A stretch of 64,000 nt of DNA, taken from positions 3,160,001 to 3,224,000 of the forward strand of contig NZ_CP075190.1 of the NCBI RefSeq assembly GCF_020510585.1, read 5' to 3'. Under the pieces are notes generated by a model that did no database searches, was not told the DNA's origin, and saw nothing but the letters and a program-made list of their open reading frames with translations. The translations under genes and the position numbers were made by a program. Numbering within the stretch: the stretch's first letter is position 1; each line of letters starts with the position of its first letter. Source of the DNA: Ferribacterium limneticum. GTDB taxonomy: Bacteria > Pseudomonadota > Gammaproteobacteria > Burkholderiales > Rhodocyclaceae. Below are positions 17,434 to 25,822 of the stretch, one piece after another.

Positions 17434-19833
17434 ATGGCCGATGTGACACGGGGGGCTAAGAATTTGGCCATGCTCATGCGTCCCCCTTCTCCTCAGCCGA
17501 AGCACACGCGGCTATGGCTCGCGCCCTACGTCGCCATCGGCATATTCGCGCTGGCCATGCTGGTCCTCACCGGACTGCTCCAGTGGCGCGAACTGGACAC
17601 CGCGCGGTCGGCCCTGGAGGGCGACATGCACTGGGCGGAACGGACCATCGAAAACCGCCTGCACGCGCATCAGGACTTTCTCGGCGAGCTCGGCCGCGAA
17701 CAGGAATTCAAGCAGCTCACCTACGAGGCCTTCCAGGTCAAGGCCAGCCGCTATGCGCGCGAGGCGCCGGAAATCCAGGCCATCGTCTGGGTCGATACCG
17801 ATGGCAAGGTCGAATGGGTCGCCCCCAATGAATCAACGGCTGTCTTCGTTGGCGAACAACTGACCGGCGAGCGCCTGGCCGCCCTGCAGGAAGCCCTGCG
17901 CGTGCGCCGCACGGTGGTTTCGCCGGACTACCGGGATGCCACCCAGCGCCCGGCCCACGACATCATCCTGCCGGTGCAGCGCGGCAGTGCCGACCTCGGC
18001 GCCTTCATCGCGCTGCAGTCGCTGGAAACGCTGCTGCGCACGACCCTGCCCACCGTATTCACGGCCCGCTACAGCCTGACCGTGGTCGATGCACAAAATC
18101 GCGAGCTCTTGAGCAATTCGTCGGTCAAGCCGACCGACCGCCAGGTTTCCGGCCAGATCAGCCTCGAATTGCCCAACAACCGCCTCGGCCTCAACATCGT
18201 CGCCTACCGCGTCGGCGGCGCCTGGCTGCCCTTCGTGCCGGCGGCACTGATTATCGTGCTGACGCTGATCGCTTCGGTGACGCTGATCCAGCTGCGCCGG
18301 CATGCCCAGCACCGGGCCGAGACCGAAGAAGAACTGCGCACCGCCTACGCCTTTCGCCAGGCCATGTCGCAATCGCTGATCACCGGCCTGCGCGCCATCG
18401 ATCTCGAGGGCCGGATCACCTTCGTCAACGCCGCCTTCTGCCGGATGACCGGCTTCGACGAAAGCGAGCTGGTCGGCATCAAGCCGCCCTACCCTTACTG
18501 GCCACCGGAAGAGTTCGACCGCCTGCAGAACAACATCGACACCGCCCTGGCCGGCAAGGCGCCGGCCAGCGGCTTCGAGATGCGCATCATGCGCCGGAGC
18601 GGCGAGCGCTTCGACGTGCGCCTCTACTTTTCGCCACTGATCGGCACCAACGGCCAGCAGATCGGCTGGATGGCCTCGATGAACGACATCACCGAGCCAA
18701 AGCGCATTCGCGTCGAACTCGAGCGCGCCCATGAGCGCTTCGTCACGGTCATCGACGGTCTCGACTCGGCCGTGCACGTTACCGACGTGCAGACCGGCGA
18801 AATCCTCTTTGCCAACCGCGCCTTCCAGAACATCTTCGGCTTCGACGCGGTTGGCCAGAATTCGTCGCATGTTACCGCTGCCTGCCGGCCACCACCTGAC
18901 CAGCTAGCCCGCGACCCGCTGCAGATCGGCCCCGAAGAACTGCCCTGCGAACTGTTCGATGGCGAACTCCAGCACACCCTGTCCGGCCACTGGTATCACC
19001 TGCATGAACGCGCCATCCGCTGGGTCGACGGGCGCACCGTGCGCGTCCAGATCGGTGCCGACATCACCGACAAGAAACACATCGAAGAGGTCAACCTGCA
19101 GCAACAAAAGCGCCTCGAGCAGACCTCGCGCCTGATCACCATGGGCGAAATGGCCTCGTCGCTGGCCCACGAGCTGAACCAGCCGCTGTCGGCCATCGCC
19201 AATTACTGCGCCGGTTGCGTCAAGCGCATGCAGGCCGGCAACTACAAGCTCGACGACCTGCTCGCCGCCATGCAGAAGGCCTCGGACCAAGCTGAGCGGG
19301 CCGGCAAGATTATCCGCCGCATGCGCGACATGGTGAAGAAGGGCGACCCCAACCGGCAGCCCATCGCGCTCGAGGAACTGGTCGATGAAACGCGCGCCTT
19401 CGCCGACATCGACGCCCAGCGCACCGGCACGCAGATCGTTGTCGACCTGCCCGAAAATTTGCCGAAAATCGTCGTCGACCGCATCATGATCGAGCAGGTG
19501 CTGCTCAATTTGTTCAAGAACGCTATCGAAGCGATGAGCGACGTGCCGGTCGAGCGCCGGCTGCTGACCTTGCAGGCCCAGCAGGTCGACGAGCGGATGC
19601 TGGAAATCACCGTGGCCGACCAGGGGCACGGCCTAGCCGAAGAGGACATCGAAAAGATTTTTGCCCCCTTCTACACGACCAAGGCCGAGGGCATGGGCAT
19701 CGGCCTGGCGATCTGCCGCTCGATCATCGAGTTTCATCAGGGGCGGCTGTGGGTCGAGCCGCGGCGCGAGGGTGGTACCGTATTCCACTTCACGGTACCG
19801 ATCGAAGAGTTAGGCGAGGACAGCAATGAATAA
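17434..19833 (+). CDS. PAS-domain sensor histidine kinase (DctB/FixL-like)
   Basis: A 799-residue membrane histidine kinase. TM1 (about residues 28-49), a periplasmic sensory region of some 220 residues, TM2 (about 268-290), two PAS domains (about 305-430 and 430-560), and a transmitter with the H-box HELNQPLSAI (phospho-acceptor His579) followed by the N, G1 and G2 boxes (NLFKNAIEAM, DQGHGL, GMGIGLAICRSI). The H-box type is that of FixL/DctB kinases. It overlaps the response regulator gene by 8 bases and starts 6 bases after lrgB, suggesting one operon. The ligand is unknown; a role in sensing organic acids or redox is inference. Confidence 0.92.
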   Translation: MADVTRGAKNLAMLMRPPSPQPKHTRLWLAPYVAIGIFALAMLVLTGLLQWRELDTARSALEGDMHWAERTIENRLHAHQDFLGELGREQEFKQLTYEAFQVKASRYAREAPEIQAIVWVDTDGKVEWVAPNESTAVFVGEQLTGERLAALQEALRVRRTVVSPDYRDATQRPAHDIILPVQRGSADLGAFIALQSLETLLRTTLPTVFTARYSLTVVDAQNRELLSNSSVKPTDRQVSGQISLELPNNRLGLNIVAYRVGGAWLPFVPAALIIVLTLIASVTLIQLRRHAQHRAETEEELRTAYAFRQAMSQSLITGLRAIDLEGRITFVNAAFCRMTGFDESELVGIKPPYPYWPPEEFDRLQNNIDTALAGKAPASGFEMRIMRRSGERFDVRLYFSPLIGTNGQQIGWMASMNDITEPKRIRVELERAHERFVTVIDGLDSAVHVTDVQTGEILFANRAFQNIFGFDAVGQNSSHVTAACRPPPDQLARDPLQIGPEELPCELFDGELQHTLSGHWYHLHERAIRWVDGRTVRVQIGADITDKKHIEEVNLQQQKRLEQTSRLITMGEMASSLAHELNQPLSAIANYCAGCVKRMQAGNYKLDDLLAAMQKASDQAERAGKIIRRMRDMVKKGDPNRQPIALEELVDETRAFADIDAQRTGTQIVVDLPENLPKIVVDRIMIEQVLLNLFKNAIEAMSDVPVERRLLTLQAQQVDERMLEITVADQGHGLAEEDIEKIFAPFYTTKAEGMGIGLAICRSIIEFHQGRLWVEPRREGGTVFHFTVPIEELGEDSNE

Positions 19834-20434
19834 TCTGACGCAGACAATTTACGTCGTCGATGACGACGAGGCCATGCGCGACTCGATGACCTGGCTGCTC
19901 GAGGGCGAAGGCTACGTCGTCGCCTGCTTCGACTCGGCCGAGAGTTTCCTCAAGGCACGCCGCGACGACATGCGCGGCTGCCTGATCCTTGACGTGCGGA
20001 TGCCGGAAATGAGCGGCCTCGAACTGCATGAAAAGCTCGATGCCCTCGGCTCCGAATTGCCGGTCATCTTCGTCACCGGCCATGGCGACGTGCCGATGGC
20101 CGTCTCGGCGCTGCAGCGCGGCGCCTGCGATTTCATCGAAAAGCCCTTCCACAACGAGGATCTGCTCTCGCGTATCGTTCGCGCCCTGGAGCTGGACGCC
20201 CAGCTATCGGCCCGTCGCCAGCGCAACGGGGCGATCAGCCACCGCCTTGATCAGCTGACCCAGCGCGAAAGCGAAGTCATGAAACTGGTCGTCGCCGGCA
20301 AGCTCAACAAGCAGATCGCCGACGAACTGAACATCAGCATGAAAACCGTCGAAGCCCACCGGGCGCGGGTAATGGAGAAAATGGGTGTGCGCACCCTGGC
20401 CGAACTGGTCAAGGCCGTGGTGACGGTTAACTGA
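19826..20434 (+). CDS. FixJ-type response regulator
   Basis: A 202-residue response regulator with a receiver domain (acidic pocket DDDE, phospho-acceptor Asp56 in LILDVRMPEMSG, Thr in VTGHGD, Lys in EKPF) and a C-terminal LuxR-type helix-turn-helix (QLTQRESEVMKLVVAGKLNKQIADEL). This is the FixJ/NarL-like architecture, matching the upstream FixL-like kinase, with which it overlaps by 8 bases. It probably controls transcription of lrgAB and other genes. The ribosome site lies inside the kinase 3' end. Confidence 0.93.
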   Translation: MNNLTQTIYVVDDDEAMRDSMTWLLEGEGYVVACFDSAESFLKARRDDMRGCLILDVRMPEMSGLELHEKLDALGSELPVIFVTGHGDVPMAVSALQRGACDFIEKPFHNEDLLSRIVRALELDAQLSARRQRNGAISHRLDQLTQRESEVMKLVVAGKLNKQIADELNISMKTVEAHRARVMEKMGVRTLAELVKAVVTVN

Positions 20435-20453
20435 AAACGCCCGGGCTAACGGC

Positions 20454-20786
20454 TCAGAGCGGGATGATGTCGTCGCCGCCGGTGCCGAAATGGCCTTCGT
20501 AGTGCTTAAGCTGGCGAACCTGCTTGCGACGCAGCAGCTTTTCCTGAACCTTGGGCGGCAGGTCGGTGAACATGATCAGATCCTTGGCGATGAGCAGTTC
20601 GATGGTGTCTTCGATGACCCGGACGAAATCGCGGTCCAGTTCATGGAGTTCGTTCTGCCGCCAGCGTTCGTGGATGAACTGCAAGACCTCGGGATGATCG
20701 GCCGGCAAGGCTTCGCTGGCGTCGCCGATGGGCATCGGGTGCGCTTCGCAAATGTTGCCCTTGCTATCTCTCGCCACGTAAAGCAT
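20454..20786 (-). CDS. Conserved hypothetical protein (110 aa)
   Basis: A 110-residue soluble acidic protein starting MLYVARDSKGNICEAH. Similar short proteins are widespread in Betaproteobacteria and are sometimes labelled 'tryptophan synthase beta-like', with no experimental support that I know of. Recognisable block: FVRVIEDTIELLIAKDLIMFTDLP followed by a basic RRKQ. Two ATGs are possible. The one at 20786 has an AGAGGGG site at better spacing than the one at 20792. It ends 20 bases from the convergent response regulator. No function is assigned. Confidence 0.75.
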   Translation of the reverse strand: MLYVARDSKGNICEAHPMPIGDASEALPADHPEVLQFIHERWRQNELHELDRDFVRVIEDTIELLIAKDLIMFTDLPPKVQEKLLRRKQVRQLKHYEGHFGTGGDDIIPL

Positions 20787-20868
20787 GCCCATTCCCCTCT
20801 CGATTGATCGACGCAGTCTGCATGAGCCGATCGCGATTTGCAATTGATCCGGCCGGAAAGGCCCGGTA

Positions 20869-21903
20869 TCAGTAGTTCCTGACCGGCGCCTTGATCGGCA
20901 TTTTGGGCGTGCCAAAGTAAGTAGCCGGCGGCGCCTTGAAGCCGACCGCCTTACCCTTGCCTTTTTCATCGACGATGATCGTTGCCGACTGCTCCTGTGG
21001 CTTCTTGCGGCTGGCGGTAATTTCCATCGTCACCGCCCGCGCCGGCATCGGCCGATCCATTTCGGCGCGCACGATGCGCACCCGTTCGGTCGCAATGCGC
21101 TTGTCGATAACGTTGGTCGACATGCTCCGCTCGACCAGCTTTTCGCGCATACTGAGTAGTTCTTCGAGCTCCTTCGAACTGCGCATCGAACGCACCGGCG
21201 CCCCCCATTTTTCCTTGGGCTGGCTGACCGCGATGTTGAACTCCTCCGGATTGGTCACCATGCGCGCCAGTTCCAGCCGATCGTGGCGCATTGCCCACTC
21301 CAGCGCACCGTCGCCCCAGTCGTTCTTCGGCGTCCGGTCGGCACCTTTTTCGATCAGCTTGCGGGCCAGCCCCTGGTGGCCTTCATACACCGCCATCATC
21401 AGCACGCTCGAGCCGTTGGTGCTCAGGGCGTTGATGTCGGCTCCCTGGTCGATCAGAAAATCGGCGACTTCGGTGTGCCCGGCGAAAACCGCGTAATGCA
21501 GCGCCGACCATTGCCGGGCCGGCGCATTGATGCGCGCCCCGCGCTCAATCAGCCATTTGACCATCTCCAGATTGCCGCGCCAGGCGGCCAGCGCAATGGC
21601 CGATTCGCCATTCGAATTCAGTTTGTTGATGTCGGCCCCGCGCGCCAGGAACAGACGCATGAGATCCGGCTTGCCTTCCCAGGCACCGATCATCAGGCCC
21701 GAACCGATCCGGCTGCCCATGAAATCGGGCGGCAGACCGGCATCGAGCCAGCTTTCCGCCTGGCCGACATCGCCCAGTTCCATTCTGACGGTGAAGGCCA
21801 CCGGGTCAGGCAAGGCATCGGCCGAAAAAACCGGTGCCGAAGCCGACAGCAAAAACCCCATCGCGCTTATCATGGCAAGCCGTCGTTTTACAGTTAGTTT
21901 CAT
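20869..21903 (-). CDS. Exported ankyrin-repeat protein
   Basis: A 344-residue protein with an N-terminal signal peptide (MKLTVKRRL, hydrophobic core, cleavage after about residue 28 in VFSADA). About five ankyrin repeats follow at residues 60-210 (for example GNLEMVKWLIERGARIN and GHTEVADFLIDQGADIN), then a charged, probably helical region and a basic C-terminus with KGKGKAVGFKAPP. Ankyrin repeats are binding scaffolds; the partner is unknown. Divergent from a TonB-like gene with 37 bases between start codons. Located in periplasm or on the outer membrane by inference. Confidence 0.88.
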   Translation of the reverse strand: MKLTVKRRLAMISAMGFLLSASAPVFSADALPDPVAFTVRMELGDVGQAESWLDAGLPPDFMGSRIGSGLMIGAWEGKPDLMRLFLARGADINKLNSNGESAIALAAWRGNLEMVKWLIERGARINAPARQWSALHYAVFAGHTEVADFLIDQGADINALSTNGSSVLMMAVYEGHQGLARKLIEKGADRTPKNDWGDGALEWAMRHDRLELARMVTNPEEFNIAVSQPKEKWGAPVRSMRSSKELEELLSMREKLVERSMSTNVIDKRIATERVRIVRAEMDRPMPARAVTMEITASRKKPQEQSATIIVDEKGKGKAVGFKAPPATYFGTPKMPIKAPVRNY

Positions 21904-21940
21904 TGCGTATCCATTGCCTCAGGCCAGCCCCCATTTTCTC

Positions 21941-22483
21941 ATGACCCGGATCGATTACCGGCTTTTTGCGGCGCTGGCGTTGTCGCTCTCGCTGCATCTC
22001 TTGCCGCTGCTGCCGGATTTCAATTTTGGCCAAAATTTCCGGTTGACCGCGGCACCGCTGACTGCCGAGTTGCGCCCGCCCCCGGCCGCATCCGCAACGC
22101 CGCCGCTCAGCCTGCCGGAGCAGCCTGAACCGGCCAATAAACCCGCGACAAAACCGCCCAAGCCAGCGCTGTCAAAACCAGCCGAAAAAACCAGCGCATC
22201 CGCCCCGAAAACCTGGACCCAGACTGTCCGCGAGCACCTCAAAAAACTCGACAACGCCGGCCAGTTCTACCCGGCCGAAGCCATTGCCCGCGGGCTGGAG
22301 GGCGAAGTCCACATCCTGCTCATCATCGACGAAGCCGGCAAAGTCAGCGCCGCCCGCATCGAACAAGGCAGCGGCCACCCCCTGCTCGACGACGCCGCCC
22401 TGCGCGCCGTCCGCTCCCTGCAATCGCTGCCAGCCGACGCGCCGCGCCAGGTCGTCCTGCCGGTGCGTTTCCGGTTACGTTGA
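21941..22483 (+). CDS. TonB-family energy-transducing protein
   Basis: A 180-residue TonB-like protein. It has an N-terminal membrane anchor (about residues 8-24), a Pro/Lys/Ala-rich periplasm-spanning linker (about 45-90) and a C-terminal TonB domain (about 95-180) with the typical GLEGEVHILLIIDEAGKV and the conserved end VRFRLR. It would couple proton-motive force to outer-membrane receptors, but no exbB/exbD or receptor gene is adjacent. Residues 26-37, just after the anchor, are encoded by a copy of the dispersed element. The start is the ATG at 21941; the upstream open frame is the antisense of the ankyrin gene. Confidence 0.85.
   Translation: MTRIDYRLFAALALSLSLHLLPLLPDFNFGQNFRLTAAPLTAELRPPPAASATPPLSLPEQPEPANKPATKPPKPALSKPAEKTSASAPKTWTQTVREHLKKLDNAGQFYPAEAIARGLEGEVHILLIIDEAGKVSAARIEQGSGHPLLDDAALRAVRSLQSLPADAPRQVVLPVRFRLR
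22017..22050 (-). repeat. Dispersed element, copy 4, inside the TonB-like gene
   Basis: T-rich orientation on +: ATTTCAATTTTGGCCAAAAT then TTCCGGTTGACCG. It keeps a perfect 16-base palindrome AATTTTGGCCAAAATT. It reads through as FNFGQNFRLT in the host protein. Confidence 0.93.
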
Positions 22484-22589
22484 TTGGCCGGCTACTGATT
22501 GCCCGCGATGGCAGTTGTCGGCCAAAAGCGGACATTTTGTCGCTTATTCCATGGGTATATAGTGAGCGGGCGACAGTGGATCGCCTGAT

Positions 22590-23216
22590 ATGAAATTCAA
22601 AAATATGAGACTTGCCCTGTATTTGTTAGCTCTGGTACTGACACTAGCAACGCCCCCGGCCATTTCAAAAAGCATGCTGTACATAGATACAAAAGAACAG
22701 TGCTTAAAGATTAAAGGCATTTGGGCGTCTTCCAAGTACGACCTAAGGGGGCAAGGTTTAACGATGGAGGCGTGCTACGTGGATATGAATCCCTATGGCG
22801 AATGCGCGCAGACTGGTGGGTACCACGTTCAAGGTGCGCCAGACGAAAGACGATGCCAGCTACCGCAGTCAGAGGAAGGAAAAATGACCCAATGCCGTGA
22901 AAAGCATGGCCTGTGGACCATGACCGTATGGGGCTTTCTGTGTTACTCGGAAGCTGACGAACGGAAGTGCCGCGAGGAAGGCGGAAGTTGGGAAGTGGGC
23001 GGAATGGCGAACTTATTTCGTTGCGTCAAGACTGCCGCCGATGCGTATAAGCCATGCAGGGACGACTCGGAGTGCCAGTTTGGTTGCAGGTATGTTGGAC
23101 CACACCCGTCTCCGGATCAAGAAGTCGTGGGGAAATGTCACGGCAGCAATAAGTATTTCGGGTGTTTCGCTCCGGTCAAGAATGGAAAGCTCGGTGTTGG
23201 AATGTGTGTCGATTGA
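22590..23216 (+). CDS. Secreted cysteine-rich protein of unknown function
   Basis: A 208-residue protein with a clear signal peptide (MKFKNMRLALYLLALV, cleavage near AISKS) and 14 cysteines in the predicted mature part, spaced roughly every 10-15 residues. This suggests a disulfide-rich periplasmic or secreted protein. Repeated small motifs (EQC, EAC, GEC, RRC, TQC) hint at internal duplication, but no family is recognised. Base composition is noticeably less GC-rich than its neighbours and codon use less biased, consistent with recent acquisition. It stands alone, flanked by intergenic sequence and repeat copy 5. Confidence 0.7.
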   Translation: MKFKNMRLALYLLALVLTLATPPAISKSMLYIDTKEQCLKIKGIWASSKYDLRGQGLTMEACYVDMNPYGECAQTGGYHVQGAPDERRCQLPQSEEGKMTQCREKHGLWTMTVWGFLCYSEADERKCREEGGSWEVGGMANLFRCVKTAADAYKPCRDDSECQFGCRYVGPHPSPDQEVVGKCHGSNKYFGCFAPVKNGKLGVGMCVD

Positions 23217-23271
23217 CTGTATCCGAACACACCCCGTATGACAGCTTTGGGCACAAACAAGCCCTTGTGTT

Positions 23272-23306
23272 CTTTCAATTTTGACCCAAATTTCCGGTTG
23301 ACCGTG
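23272..23306 (-). repeat. Dispersed element, copy 5
   Basis: T-rich orientation on +: TTTCAATTTTGACCCAAAT then TTCCGGTTGACCGTGG, between the cysteine-rich gene and the convergent CoA-transferase gene. Confidence 0.9.
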
Positions 23307-23337
23307 GCACCCCAGCCCCACGGCCTTCCTGAGCCGC

Positions 23338-24552
23338 TCAGACCGCCCCGTCGGCCCGTAGCGCGGCGATGCGCTCGGGCGCATAGCCCAACCCGGCCAG
23401 CACTTCGTCGGTGTGTTCACCAAGCGCCGCGCCCAGCCATTCCGTGCTGCCCGGTGTCTCCGACAATTTCGGCACGATGCCGGGGATTTTGAATTCCTTG
23501 CCATCCGGTAAACGAGCTGATTCGAACATCTGACGGGCGATGAATTGCGGGTCGGCGAACATGTCGACAGCCGAATAGACGCGCGATGACGGCACCTCCG
23601 CTGCGGCCAGCATGGCCAGCACCTCGGCCTCATCGTGCTCGGCGCACCACGCGTCGATCAGCCCGTAAATCTCGTCGCGCCGCGCATCGCGGCCGGCGTT
23701 GTCGGCCAGTGTTGTGTCCTCGGCCAGATCCGGCCGGCCCATGGCCAGCATGAAGCGCTTGAAGATCGCGTCGCCATTGGCGCCAATGGTCACGTGCTTG
23801 CCATCCTTCGTCGTGTGCGTACTCGACGGCGTGATGCCGGGCATGATGTTGCCAGTCCGCTCACGGACAAAGCCGAAAACGTCAAACTCCGGCACCATCG
23901 ACTCCATCATCGCGAAGACTGCCTCGTAGAGCGCGACATCGACCACCTGCCCGGCCCCGCCATTGACTTCCTTGTGGCGCAGCGCCATGAGCGCGCCAAT
24001 CGCGCCCCACAGCGCGGCAATCGAATCGCCGATGGAAATCCCGGTGCGTACCGGCGGCCGGTCGGGAAAACCGGTGATGTAGCGCAGGCCGCCCATCGAT
24101 TCGCCGACCGCGCCGAAGCCCGGCTGGTCCTTGTACGGCCCGGTCTGGCCGAAGCCCGAGAGGCGGACCATGACCAGCCCCGGATTGTCGGCCTTCAAGG
24201 TTTCCCAGCCCAGGCCGAGCTTTTCGAGCACGCCGGGGCGGAAGTTTTCGACCAGGATGTCGGCCCCTGCGATCAACTGGCGGACGAAGTCGCGGCCTTC
24301 CGGATGCTTGAGGTTGGCCGTCACCGACTTCTTGTTGCGCCCCTGCACGGCCCACCACAGCGAAGTGCCTTCGTACAGCTTGCGCCACTTGCGCAGCGGG
24401 TCGCCGCCATCGGGCGATTCGACCTTGATCACCTCGGCGCCGAACTCGCCCATGATCCGCGTGCAGAACGGCCCGGCGATCAGTGTGCCAAGTTCAACCA
24501 CCTTGAGCCCGGCCAGCGGCTTTTGTGCCCCGTTTTTTTGCCCCTCGCTCAT
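23338..24552 (-). CDS. Class III (CaiB/BaiF family) CoA-transferase
   Basis: A 404-residue family III CoA-transferase, which moves CoA between an acyl-CoA donor and a carboxylic acid through an aspartyl-CoA anhydride. Landmarks are the N-terminal PLAGLKVVELGTLIAGPF, EVIKVESPDGGDPLR, RNKKSVTANLKHPEG, and the GFGAVGESMGGLR region just after the expected active-site Asp position. The substrate (formyl, carnitine, succinyl or others) cannot be decided. Its ATG overlaps the murI stop by one base (translational coupling), an unusual partner for a cell-wall gene. An in-frame TTG one codon upstream was not chosen. Confidence 0.9.
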   Translation of the reverse strand: MSEGQKNGAQKPLAGLKVVELGTLIAGPFCTRIMGEFGAEVIKVESPDGGDPLRKWRKLYEGTSLWWAVQGRNKKSVTANLKHPEGRDFVRQLIAGADILVENFRPGVLEKLGLGWETLKADNPGLVMVRLSGFGQTGPYKDQPGFGAVGESMGGLRYITGFPDRPPVRTGISIGDSIAALWGAIGALMALRHKEVNGGAGQVVDVALYEAVFAMMESMVPEFDVFGFVRERTGNIMPGITPSSTHTTKDGKHVTIGANGDAIFKRFMLAMGRPDLAEDTTLADNAGRDARRDEIYGLIDAWCAEHDEAEVLAMLAAAEVPSSRVYSAVDMFADPQFIARQMFESARLPDGKEFKIPGIVPKLSETPGSTEWLGAALGEHTDEVLAGLGYAPERIAALRADGAV

Positions 24553-25337
24553 CAAGGCTCCCAGTGTTCGATTTTCAATTTTTGCCCAAAAATCCGGTCG
24601 ACCGTAGCAATCACCGAAGCCGGCGCCCCGCTCGTCGCAACCGTCAGTCGGCCCTCGCCGCCGCCGAGCAGATTACCCGCCGCCAATAGCCGTTCAAGCT
24701 GACGCGCCACCGGCTCGCCGGTATCGAGCAACACGGTCCCCGCCGGCATGCGCCGGGCAATCGCCGCCGACACGCACGGATAATGCGTGCAGCCGAGCAC
24801 CACGACATCAGCCGCCGCCGCAGCCAGCGGCGCCACGAAGGTATCGAGCAAGGCGGCCACGGCAGCGCTGTCCGGCCCCTCAGCCTCGATAGCTTCAGCC
24901 AGGCCCGGACATGGCTGGGCAATGACCCGATGGCCGTTGGCATGGTTGCCAACCAGCCGCTGAAAACGCTCGCTGGCCAAAGTCCGCGTCGTCGCCAGCA
25001 CGCCGATGACACCCGTTCTGGTCAGCCCCACCGCCGGCTTGACGCCAGGCTCCAGCGCCACCACCGGCACCTCAATGGCAGCCCGAATCGCCTCCGCCGC
25101 CGCCGCCGTTGCCGTGTTGCAGGCAATCACCAGCGCCTTCGCTCCACGCGCCACCAGCGCCTCGGCAATCAACACCCCGCGCTCGCGAAGAAAGGTCTCC
25201 GGCCGGTCGCCGTAGGGCAAAAACCGGGTATCGGCGAAATAGAAAAAATCTTCCTGCGGCAGTCGCTCACGTAAGGCACGCAACACCGTCAGGCCGCCGA
25301 GGCCGGAGTCGAAGACGGCGATGGGATGGGAGGTCAA
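24552..25337 (-). CDS. murI: Glutamate racemase
   Basis: A 261-residue glutamate racemase making D-glutamate for peptidoglycan. Both catalytic cysteines are visible in their motifs, ACNTATAAA and GCTHYP, along with the N-terminal FDSGLGGLTVLRAL and ADTRFLPYGDR. Length is normal. The last residues (about 244-255, ATVDRIFGQKLK) are encoded by a copy of the dispersed element, so the natural C-terminus seems to have been replaced or extended by it. This tail lies outside the catalytic motifs. Coupled to the CoA-transferase gene by a one-base overlap. Confidence 0.95.
   Translation of the reverse strand: MTSHPIAVFDSGLGGLTVLRALRERLPQEDFFYFADTRFLPYGDRPETFLRERGVLIAEALVARGAKALVIACNTATAAAAEAIRAAIEVPVVALEPGVKPAVGLTRTGVIGVLATTRTLASERFQRLVGNHANGHRVIAQPCPGLAEAIEAEGPDSAAVAALLDTFVAPLAAAAADVVVLGCTHYPCVSAAIARRMPAGTVLLDTGEPVARQLERLLAAGNLLGGGEGRLTVATSGAPASVIATVDRIFGQKLKIEHWEP
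24573..24607 (-). repeat. Dispersed element, copy 6, at the 3' end of murI
   Basis: T-rich orientation on +: TTTCAATTTTTGCCCAAAAAT then CCGGTCGACCGTAGC. The A-rich strand is the coding strand of murI here. Confidence 0.88.
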
Positions 25338-25822
25338 AGGTACATCCGGTTATTTGGTCAGGTACTGATTTTAGTGTTTGTTCGCTTGCAGTCCGTTGCG
25401 ACCGAGCGCCCTTTGGGCACGCAGACGTTCAACATATTAGGCATTAGACACAAGCGCATCAGAGCAAAGCGTCTTTGCTGAACTGTTTGTAATGCTCTTG
25501 AAGGTCATTTATGTACGATTCCCATAGCAGAACACACTCCTTCGCCAACTCCAGCGCATCGATAAAATCTGAGTTGCCAACTAGCCTGTTGAAGAAAAGA
25601 TACCCGCATAAATTCCTTCAATTCTTACGAGATATCTCTTGGTTCTTTCAAATTGTTCCAATGTAGCCAAAGAAGTCAGAGGCATTTCTTAATTTTTACA
25701 ACAATAGGAGTCAGCCCCATATTGTTCCGCAATATCGACCAACTGGACTACGGCGAAGGGCAATTATATTGCATGCCGTAGCTCGTTTCCCGGGCGGCCG
25801 GCGGGCGGCTTTCGTGCCGCCG
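25338..25822. other. Gene-poor, AT-richer stretch between murI and a GGDEF gene
   Basis: About 485 bases with no intact gene. Composition is lower in GC than the surroundings. It contains the decayed small frame at 25459-25685 on the minus strand and otherwise nothing recognisable. No insertion-sequence ends were seen. Confidence 0.6.
25459..25685 (-). pseudogene. Possible frameshifted small hypothetical gene
   Basis: On the minus strand an ATG at 25685 opens a frame reading MPLTSLATLEQFERTKRYLV that stops at 25581. A second frame, shifted and overlapping, continues FFNRLVGNSDFIDALELA and then KECVLLWESYINDLQEHYKQ to a stop at 25459. Both halves have amphipathic, protein-like composition, and joined they would make a helical protein of about 75 residues. 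This looks like one gene broken by a frameshift, but no family is recognised, and a chance open frame in AT-rich DNA remains possible. Confidence 0.35.

Noticed and set aside
22537..22575. TGTCGC and GCGACA arms upstream of the cysteine-rich gene
   Set aside because: Only 6-base arms with a long loop; likely by chance.
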